39,856 nucleotides of DNA from assembly GCA_964230805.1 (NCBI GenBank), contig CAXRIA010000042.1, forward strand, positions 1 through 39,856. Reading direction: 5' to 3'. How positions within the stretch are numbered: the stretch's first letter is position 1; each line of letters begins with the position of its first letter. Shown one piece after another: positions 33,749-39,856 of this stretch. A program made the translations under genes and the position numbers. The notes beneath the pieces were generated by a model. That model was not told the origin of the DNA. It saw nothing but the letters and a program-made list of their open reading frames with translations, and ran no database searches. This DNA is from Flavicella sp964230805. Its GTDB lineage: Bacteria > Bacteroidota > Bacteroidia > Flavobacteriales > Flavobacteriaceae.

Positions 33749-34705
33749 ATGAAAAAGATTTTACTTCTAAGTATGTTTGTACTTTCTACCATAACAAATG
33801 CTCAAATAGACAGTCTTTCACTGCAAAAAAAATCGAATAGCCGTTTTCAAGTAGCGAAGAGAGTGATTGAGAATAGTTTTCTAAATGTACCAAGTGATTT
33901 TACCGAAATGGGGAAAATCGTTTCAAAGGATTGGAAAAAAACAGCCACATGGGCGGGGAGTATTCTTGGTTTGGTCGTCGTAGATAAATACACCACTGGT
34001 TTTTTACATGATCACATTGAACCTGCCTTAGAGGATTATAGACTTCCTGATATTTCTCTAAATGATAATTGGCCCTCATGGCTTAAACATGAAGATGCGT
34101 ATATCACTTATTCTTTGGCCGGTTTGTATGCAGGCTCTGTCTTATTCAATAGTGAACGCGGACAAATTGCTGCTGCGAATGGAATCAAATCACTTGCCTA
34201 TTCGTATCTAATTTCGCACATTGTGTTAAAAGCCCTGTTTGCTCGAAACAGACCTCACAGAAATATCAACGACAACTTGCCGTTCAACAAGGATTATCAC
34301 ACCAGAGACAACTGGGAGTTTGGGCAATGGCATCCCATTGAATTGGATGTTCAAAAACCAACAGGAAGCGAGGGAACTGCATTTCCTTCATTTCATGCGA
34401 CAGCTTTTTTTGCAGTGGCTAAAGTAATGCAAATGGAATACGATAATTATTGGATTCCCTATGGTGTTATGAGTGCTGTTTTTTTGTCAAATGTAAAAGG
34501 ACATGATCATTGGGTGTCTGATCTTGTTTTTGGAGGCTTGATCGGAACTGTGATTGGAAAAGCGATTGTTACCAATAGCAGAAAACAACGCGCTAAGAGA
34601 GAAAATGCGGTGACCAGATCATCAAAAAAACTTAAAATTGAGAAAAGATTAATCCCAGGTTTCGCAAATAATACAGCAAGCCTTCATTTTGTGGCAACGT
34701 TTTAG
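33749..34705 (+). CDS. PAP2 superfamily phosphatase
   Basis: A 318-residue protein with a signal peptide (about 1-18) and several membrane segments. The three PAP2 motifs are present: ALFARNRPHRN (motif 1 Lys-Arg-Pro region), FPSFHATAFF (motif 2 PSxH) and SNVKGHDHWVSD (motif 3, S247-D258). Motif 3 is normally SRxxxxxHxxxD; the Arg is replaced by Asn248, while His254 and Asp258 are kept. Members dephosphorylate lipids such as phosphatidate or undecaprenyl pyrophosphate; the substrate is not known here. It is monocistronic. Confidence 0.88.
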   Translation: MKKILLLSMFVLSTITNAQIDSLSLQKKSNSRFQVAKRVIENSFLNVPSDFTEMGKIVSKDWKKTATWAGSILGLVVVDKYTTGFLHDHIEPALEDYRLPDISLNDNWPSWLKHEDAYITYSLAGLYAGSVLFNSERGQIAAANGIKSLAYSYLISHIVLKALFARNRPHRNINDNLPFNKDYHTRDNWEFGQWHPIELDVQKPTGSEGTAFPSFHATAFFAVAKVMQMEYDNYWIPYGVMSAVFLSNVKGHDHWVSDLVFGGLIGTVIGKAIVTNSRKQRAKRENAVTRSSKKLKIEKRLIPGFANNTASLHFVATF

Positions 34706-34752
34706 GTCAATACAGATGATGACCGATCTCAATTTTAAAGATATTAGAAATA

Positions 34753-34782
34753 AAAAAGAGCCTTTTTCAAAAGGCTCTTTTT
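34753..34782. terminator. Bidirectional terminator between the PAP2 gene and the HMA lipoprotein
   Basis: A 14-bp perfect stem (34753-34766 with 34769-34782) with an A tract before and a T tract after it, so it can work for both convergent genes. Confidence 0.9.
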
Positions 34783-34800
34783 ATTGTTGTTTATAATCTT

Positions 34801-35217
34801 TTAATTTTTTGTTTCATCGGATTGGTTCATAACCATATCACGGCTGTATTGACAACAACCTGGCAATTCGCTATAAGCTTCCTTACTACCCACTATTTTT
34901 TCAGTATCGTAACCGGATGCTGCGATCGCTTTGTGAATTGCCATGGCATTGGTTTTGGCACCATCAAAAGAGACATCAATTTTCTTTTTTTCTCTGTCCC
35001 AATTGGCCTTTGAAACACCTTCAATACTGTAGGCTGCTTTTTCAATCGTGTTTTTACACATGCCACAATTACCTCTTACACCAAAAGAGTGGTTTGTCAT
35101 TTCAATTTCTTTTGAGACCACCGTTGTTGTTTCACTTGCTTCTTTTTTTGTTTCACTTTTGCAACTGGTTGCCATTAATACTGCAATGGCAACCACACTT
35201 AAAATTACTTTTTTCAT
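34801..35217 (-). CDS. HMA-domain metal-binding lipoprotein
   Basis: A 138-residue lipoprotein. A signal peptide with lipobox (MATSC19) is followed by a Lys/Glu/Thr-rich linker and one heavy-metal-associated domain with the CGMC ligand pair (C51/C54, sequence GNCGMCKNTIEKA). A Cys pair (PGCC) lies in the C-terminal part. It should bind Cu(I) or a similar soft metal in the periplasm and may deliver it to the Cus pump or buffer it. It is the last gene after cusB, 89 bases away, possibly with its own weak promoter (TATTTTG). Confidence 0.9.
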   Translation of the reverse strand: MKKVILSVVAIAVLMATSCKSETKKEASETTTVVSKEIEMTNHSFGVRGNCGMCKNTIEKAAYSIEGVSKANWDREKKKIDVSFDGAKTNAMAIHKAIAASGYDTEKIVGSKEAYSELPGCCQYSRDMVMNQSDETKN

Positions 35218-35306
35218 GTTTTTAAAATTTAATTGTTTTACACTGATTTTTATTATTTACTGTTCTTCTCTATTAATTAACAATCCCATAGCAAAATACC
35301 GATTGA

Positions 35307-36599
35307 TTACTTTTTTCCCTTGTGTAAAGCATGACCTTCCATTCCCACATGACCTTCGTGACCAGTCATTACTTGTCCGCCATTTTTGTTCATCATCGAT
35401 TTTTTACCTTGAAGTTGGGCAGCTGCATCGACTGTGAATGTGCCATGGGTCACAATTTCATTTCCTATGGACAGCCCTTCTAAAACTTCATAGGTATTTC
35501 CAATTTGATTTCCCAATTGCACTTCACGCATTTCAAAAATTGGTTGTTCTGAATCTGTTTTTACATAGGTAACAGAGCGCTCTCCTGTCCATAGTACCGC
35601 AGATGCGGGTACAATCAATACCTCTTTGTTTTTTATGCCATTAATATTTGCAGCAACAAACATTCCTGGTTTCAACAAATTGTTCTTATTCTTAAGTACG
35701 ACACGTAAGGTTGTGGTTCTTTTTTTTGTATTCAAAATCGGGTCTATGAAATCTATTTTTCCTTTCATTTTTTTATTCGGATAGGCATTGGTGGTTACTA
35801 AAACTTGTTGCCCTTTCTTAAATAACTCTATTTGGTTTTCATAAACATCAAAATTTGCCCAAACCGTGTTTCGATTCGCTATTTTTAAGAGCGGCTGGCC
35901 TTGCTTTATATAATCACCTTGTTCCACTAATTTTTCTGAAACTGTACCAGAAACCGTGGCATATACAGGAATGTTTTCGATTACTTTACCAGACGTTTCT
36001 ATGTTATTTATTTGATTTTCTGATAATTTCCAAAGTTTTAATTTATTCCTAACGGCTTTGTGTAATAGCGGTTTCGATTCTTTTATTGAGGCTGTAGTAA
36101 TCAATTCTTGCTGTGCGGCATAGAGTTCGGGTGAGTAAATAGTCGCCAGCAATTGCCCTTTACGGATTTCTTTTCCCGTAAAGTTCACGTTCAAACGTTC
36201 AATCCTTCCAGAAAAATAACTTACTTGTACAGCATTGGACGCTTCATTTTCAACTATTTTTCCGGATAGTTTTGTAACAGTACTGTCCATGTCTCCATAG
36301 CCTACAATAGATGTTTGGACATTGGCCAATGCCATGGCGTTATTTGTCAACTTGAATTGGTTGACTGATAGTCCATCTTCATTGTTTCCGGCAGGAATTA
36401 AATCCATCCCACAAATAGGACAAGCCCCAGGTTCAGGTAGCATAATTTGTGGGTGCATGGAGCAGGTCCACATTTGATTGACTTCTGAAACAGGGTCTTG
36501 CTTTTTCTTTTCTTCTTGTTTTTTTGTAGGGTAAAAGAGCAACCCACCACATAGCAGACCTAAAGTAAATAGCGCTATAAATAATAGATATTTTTTCAT
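35307..36599 (-). CDS. cusB: RND efflux periplasmic adaptor, CusB-like
   Basis: A 430-residue membrane-fusion protein linking pump and outer-membrane channel. It has an N-terminal anchor (about 3-22), a heavy-metal-binding motif WTCSMHP..CPICGMD (C46, H49, C60, C63) as in CusB/CusF-like domains, a barrel-sandwich hybrid and helical hairpin (VQVSYFSGRIERLNV, ATIYSPELYAAQQELI), a beta-barrel domain, and a His/Met-rich tail (TGHEGHVGMEGHALHKG) that may bind metal. It overlaps the tolC-type gene by 4 bases (ATGA), so translation is coupled. Substrate Cu/Ag is inferred from these motifs. Confidence 0.92.
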   Translation of the reverse strand: MKKYLLFIALFTLGLLCGGLLFYPTKKQEEKKKQDPVSEVNQMWTCSMHPQIMLPEPGACPICGMDLIPAGNNEDGLSVNQFKLTNNAMALANVQTSIVGYGDMDSTVTKLSGKIVENEASNAVQVSYFSGRIERLNVNFTGKEIRKGQLLATIYSPELYAAQQELITTASIKESKPLLHKAVRNKLKLWKLSENQINNIETSGKVIENIPVYATVSGTVSEKLVEQGDYIKQGQPLLKIANRNTVWANFDVYENQIELFKKGQQVLVTTNAYPNKKMKGKIDFIDPILNTKKRTTTLRVVLKNKNNLLKPGMFVAANINGIKNKEVLIVPASAVLWTGERSVTYVKTDSEQPIFEMREVQLGNQIGNTYEVLEGLSIGNEIVTHGTFTVDAAAQLQGKKSMMNKNGGQVMTGHEGHVGMEGHALHKGKK

Positions 36600-37819
36600 T
36601 TTTGTTGAATTAAATAATGAACAATAGTCGTTTGCACATAGTAGTTTTTGACGGATTCTATTTGATTGATTCGAAACTTTAATTGGAGTTCTTGGATGTC
36701 TAGAACATCGTTAAAATCTATGGTTCCTGTTTCATAGTTTTTAATTAGAATCTCTTCCGCATCATTGGCTTGTTCTAAATTTTTCGATTGGGTTTCATAA
36801 CTTATTCTTGAAGAGATTCTGTTTTTTAAAGCTTTATCCAAAGCAGTTTCCAGTTTGTTTAATCGCTGTTGTTTTTCAGCCATTATTTTCTGCTGCTGAA
36901 ACTCGTTCTGTTTGGTTTGAGATTTGTATTTTTTGTTGAAAATTGGAATTGATAATGAAACCATTGGCATTACAATGTCCTTTCCGTTATCACTAAACTC
37001 CATATTTGGGCGTTTGTCCACATTTACATAATCCAATCCAAAACCAATCATAGGGAGGCTTTCCTTTTGATTTAGCAGTTCTGACTGTTCAACAGATTGA
37101 TAGAGTTTGTCATATTTTATCAATTCGGGATGAAGGGATAATTTTTCGATATAAATTAAGGTAGTTTCGGGAGGAATTGTCAATTCGTCAACTATATTTA
37201 CAACAACCTCTTTATCGCGATTTAAAAGCTTGTTAAGCGTTGTTTGTTCCGCCAAATATTGTTGATCCAAAACTTCTTTTAGCTGTTCCAATTCGTTTTG
37301 ACGCATTTGCAATCGCAATACATCTACTGTTGAAGCCTTACCAACTTCTACAGAGGTCAGTGCCATTGTCTCATAGGTTTTGAGCAATTCAATATTTTGA
37401 ACTAAGACCTTTTGTTTGGCCTTGTTGGCGTACAAGTTGTAATAGGATTGAGATACAGAAGCGATTATTCTTCTTTTGGCAATAACAATGTCTTCGTATT
37501 TAGCATCAGCCAACGAGCTTACATAGTTTTCCCTGGCAGTTATCGATCCAAACCAGGGCACCATTTGTCTCGCTGATACTTTAAAGCGTTGCGCTCCAGT
37601 TCTCGTTTCGGGTTCACTAACAAAATATCCAACGCCAAATTCAGTATTTGGAATCGTGTTTACTTCATTCGCCTTTTCAGAGACAATACTATATTGCAAT
37701 TCAAATTTTTGAATTTCCGGACTGTTTTTAAGAGCTTCATCAATAAGAGTTTCCAATTGTTGTGCCTTTGAAAAACCAAATGTCAAAAGTCCAATCCCTA
37801 TTAAAATTATTTTCTTCAT
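36596..37819 (-). CDS. cusC: TolC family outer membrane channel, CusC-like
   Basis: A 407-residue outer-membrane efflux protein with a signal peptide (about 1-19) and the long helical repeats typical of TolC (ALKNSPEIQKFELQYS, IIASVSQSYYNLYANKAK, and the C-terminal repeat AEEILIKNYETGTIDFNDVLDIQELQ). It forms the exit duct of the tripartite pump. The gene overlaps both neighbours by 4 bases, so cusA-cusC-cusB is one translationally coupled operon. Metal specificity comes from the partners. Confidence 0.88.
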   Translation of the reverse strand: MKKIILIGIGLLTFGFSKAQQLETLIDEALKNSPEIQKFELQYSIVSEKANEVNTIPNTEFGVGYFVSEPETRTGAQRFKVSARQMVPWFGSITARENYVSSLADAKYEDIVIAKRRIIASVSQSYYNLYANKAKQKVLVQNIELLKTYETMALTSVEVGKASTVDVLRLQMRQNELEQLKEVLDQQYLAEQTTLNKLLNRDKEVVVNIVDELTIPPETTLIYIEKLSLHPELIKYDKLYQSVEQSELLNQKESLPMIGFGLDYVNVDKRPNMEFSDNGKDIVMPMVSLSIPIFNKKYKSQTKQNEFQQQKIMAEKQQRLNKLETALDKALKNRISSRISYETQSKNLEQANDAEEILIKNYETGTIDFNDVLDIQELQLKFRINQIESVKNYYVQTTIVHYLIQQK

Positions 37820-39856
37820 TTCACTACTTTTTTAAGTTTGGCCTCCTGTCTCCAACTGTATAAAACAGGAACAACAAACAAGGTAATTAAGGCGATAAGC
37901 ATTCCGCCAAAACTTGGTATGGCCATAGGAATCATGATGTCACTTCCGCGGCCTGTAGACGTTAAAACGGGTAGCAATGCCAAAAGGGTGGTTGCCGTGG
38001 TCATCAAACAAGGTCGAATGCGCTTTTCCCCAGCTTCCACTACAGATGCTCTTATTTCCTGTTTAGTTTTCGGTGTATTTCTATCAAATGTTTGGGTTAG
38101 ATAGGTTGCCATTACGACACCGTCATCTGTGGCTATACCAAATAGGGCAATGAAACCGACCCAAACAGCAACACTCAGGTTGATGGTTTGCATTTGAAAT
38201 AGGTCTCTTAAATTTTCTCCGAAAAAACTGAAGTTTAAAAACCAGTCTTGACCATATAACCAAATCATTACAAAACCACCTGCAAACGCTACGGCAATCC
38301 CCGTAAAAACCATCAATGATGTGGCAACAGAACGGAACTGGAAATACAAAATCAAGAAGATAATGAACAACGCCAATGGTACTACGACAGATAGGGTTGA
38401 CTCTGCCCGTAATTGATTTTCATACGTTCCCGTAAATTGATAATTGATACCTTCGGGTACTACTAATTCTCCTGAATCAATTTTCTGTTGAATTAGGGCT
38501 TGGGTATTTTCCACTACATCTACTTCGGCAAAACCATCTAACTTATCAAATAATACATAACCCACTAAAAAGGTATCTTCACTTTTAATAGCTTGTGGGC
38601 CTTGTTCGTAACGAATGTTTGCCAATTCACTCAACGGGACAGGGCTTCCTTTTTCAACGGGGACATAAATCTGTTTTAAATCATCGGGTTTGTCCCGAAG
38701 CTCTCTTGGATAGCGCACACGAACACCATAGCGTTCGCGGCCTTCAATAGTTTGGGTTAATACCATCCCGCCAACGGCTACTTTTAGTACGTTTTGAACC
38801 GCATCAATCGAAGCACCATAACGCGCCAGTTTTTCTCTGTCTATATCAATTAACAGATAAGGTTTTCCAACGATTCTGTCTGCGAAAACCGCCTCGATTT
38901 TAACCCCTTCAGCTTGCTTCAAAATAGCTTCCAGCTGTATACCAAAGGCTTCAATTTGCTTTAAGTCTTGTCCTTTTACTTTGATACCCATGGGTGCGCG
39001 CATTCCCGTTTGAAGCATTACCAAACGGGTTTCAATAGGTTGTAATTTGGGTGCTGAAGTAACTCCGGGCAGCTTGGTTACTCTTACGATTTCCTTCCAA
39101 ATATCATCAGGCGATTCTATTTCTGGTCGCCAGTTTCTAAAAAATTCACCGTCCTCGTCCGGAATTAAATTGCTTGAAGATTCATCAGCAGTAATGAAAA
39201 CTTTTTTTCCAGTTTTTCGAGCTTTCTCGATTTCTTCAGAGCTTACAACTTCGTTGGGATTTTCGACCAAATTTCCATCTGTTCTAATAAAAAAACCTTC
39301 ATCGTTGACCTTGTAACGTTGGCGTTTTCCGTTTTCATTCAATATGTATTCTGGTTTATACTGAATAACATTTTCATACATTGATAATGGAGCAGGGTCT
39401 AATGCTGATTCTGTTCTACCTGACTTACCAACTACAGTTTCGATTTCAGGAATACTGGCAACGGCCATATCCAATTGTTGCATTATACGTTTGTTTTCTT
39501 CAATTCCAGCGTGGGGCATAGAGGTTGGCATCAGTAAGAACGAACCTTCATTTAATGATGGCATAAATTCCTTGCCTGTATTTTTCATAATGGAAAAACC
39601 AGCAATGACAATAAGTGTGGGTATGGATAGAAATAATAATTTATTGGCCAGTGCCCACTTTAAGATACGTGTGTATTGTTTTCTGAAAACCGTAAATACC
39701 CCCAATAATCCGAAGCAAATCAGTCCGACAAAAATTAAGTTCCAAAGGATGCTTCTATCTACACCGAGTGGCCGCCAATATTCTGCTAGCAGAAATACGA
39801 TGGTAAAAGCAGAAATCCCTATATTTAAGAGGCTGGCACGTTTTTCTGTGATGCTG
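37816..39856 (-). CDS. cusA: Heavy-metal RND efflux pump CusA, C-terminal part (cut by window end)
   Basis: About 679 residues of an HME-RND inner-membrane pump are visible; the reading frame stays open to the window edge, so the N-terminal part is missing. The TTG at 39705 is not the start. Seen are FLSIPTLIVIAGFSIMKNTGKEFMPSLNEGS-type helix and periplasmic sequence, the VMLQTGMRAPMGIKVKG stretch aligning with the E. coli CusA Met573 region, AVGGMVLTQTIEG, and TM helices near the C-terminus (IALFGIATDDGVVMATYL, IRPCLMTTATTLLALLPVL). A 70-residue polar insertion (about GKRQRYKVNDEGFF to GEFFRNWRPEI) is absent from E. coli CusA. The Met672-equivalent position reads Ala (GPQAIKSED). The pump exports Cu(I)/Ag(I)-type ions by proton motive force. 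Confidence 0.92.
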   Translation of the reverse strand, partial: SITEKRASLLNIGISAFTIVFLLAEYWRPLGVDRSILWNLIFVGLICFGLLGVFTVFRKQYTRILKWALANKLLFLSIPTLIVIAGFSIMKNTGKEFMPSLNEGSFLLMPTSMPHAGIEENKRIMQQLDMAVASIPEIETVVGKSGRTESALDPAPLSMYENVIQYKPEYILNENGKRQRYKVNDEGFFIRTDGNLVENPNEVVSSEEIEKARKTGKKVFITADESSSNLIPDEDGEFFRNWRPEIESPDDIWKEIVRVTKLPGVTSAPKLQPIETRLVMLQTGMRAPMGIKVKGQDLKQIEAFGIQLEAILKQAEGVKIEAVFADRIVGKPYLLIDIDREKLARYGASIDAVQNVLKVAVGGMVLTQTIEGRERYGVRVRYPRELRDKPDDLKQIYVPVEKGSPVPLSELANIRYEQGPQAIKSEDTFLVGYVLFDKLDGFAEVDVVENTQALIQQKIDSGELVVPEGINYQFTGTYENQLRAESTLSVVVPLALFIIFLILYFQFRSVATSLMVFTGIAVAFAGGFVMIWLYGQDWFLNFSFFGENLRDLFQMQTINLSVAVWVGFIALFGIATDDGVVMATYLTQTFDRNTPKTKQEIRASVVEAGEKRIRPCLMTTATTLLALLPVLTSTGRGSDIMIPMAIPSFGGMLIALITLFVVPVLYSWRQEAKLKKVVK

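Noticed and set aside
39703..39705. TTG at 39705 as the CusA start
   Set aside because: The frame stays open upstream to the window edge and encodes more CusA-like membrane sequence, so the protein is simply truncated by the window.
1..39856. CRISPR arrays, insertion sequences, prophage or integrase genes
   Set aside because: No spaced direct repeats, transposase motifs or phage genes were seen on either strand.

Overview
The window looks like a chromosomal segment of a marine-type Flavobacteriaceae (Bacteroidota). The reasons are low GC, TonB-dependent receptors with N-terminal carboxypeptidase-regulatory-like domains, family-typical genes (DUF4290, Bacteroidota-type DnaJ, MurA with Asp at the catalytic Cys position, non-zinc polyphosphate glucokinase), almost no Shine-Dalgarno sequences, and repeated promoters of the Bacteroidota form TTTG-N19-TAnnTTTG. 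I see no CRISPR array, transposase, phage or tRNA gene. Apart from short accessory-looking parts it is ordinary core chromosome.

Layout. 1-110: 3' end of a 5S rRNA gene (end of an rRNA operon) and its terminator. 221-4389 (-): an M23 peptidase and a TonB-dependent receptor in one unit. 4505-6993 (+): a coiled-coil small protein, ZapA, 6S RNA and RNase Y. 7068-7793 (-): RluF. 8061-11534 (+): a three-gene cassette (His/Cys-rich small exported protein, ZnuD-like TonB receptor, acidic lipoprotein) with its own promoter, an inverted repeat over that promoter, and a strong terminator. It is the best candidate for a little-described system, possibly metal uptake. 11620-16437 (-): small tail-anchored protein, MutL, two rhomboid proteases and an endonuclease/exonuclease/phosphatase-fold protein. 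16518-17803 (-): TPR membrane protein and lumazine synthase RibH. 17975-19453 (+): RecF and a DUF721 (DciA-like) protein. 19470-23123 (-): CTP synthase and YidC. 23247-26199 (+): polyphosphate glucokinase, DUF4290 protein, MurA. 26238-28156 (+): GrpE and DnaJ. 28161-28483: RNase P RNA. 28694-31638 (+): aconitase B. 31671-32370 (+): a methyltransferase. 32424-33506 (-): a second nuclease/phosphatase-fold lipoprotein. 33688-34782 (+): a PAP2 phosphatase. 34801-39856 (-): a CusA-CusC-CusB heavy-metal efflux operon (CusA cut by the window end) and an HMA-domain lipoprotein.

How the parts fit. Housekeeping modules dominate: division (ZapA), RNA metabolism (6S, RNase Y, RluF, RNase P), DNA repair/replication (MutL, RecF, DciA-like), membrane biogenesis (YidC), wall synthesis (MurA, M23) and folding (GrpE/DnaJ). 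Two metal-related modules stand out: the ZnuD-like import cassette at 8-11.5 kb and the Cus-type efflux operon at 35-40 kb. Points that family knowledge does not make routine are the promoter-overlapping inverted repeat of the import cassette, the rnpB promoter that appears to sit inside the dnaJ terminator hairpin, and several enzymes with altered motif residues (MutL, MurA, DnaJ, PpgK, PAP2). All functional statements come from reading sequence motifs by eye; no database search was run.
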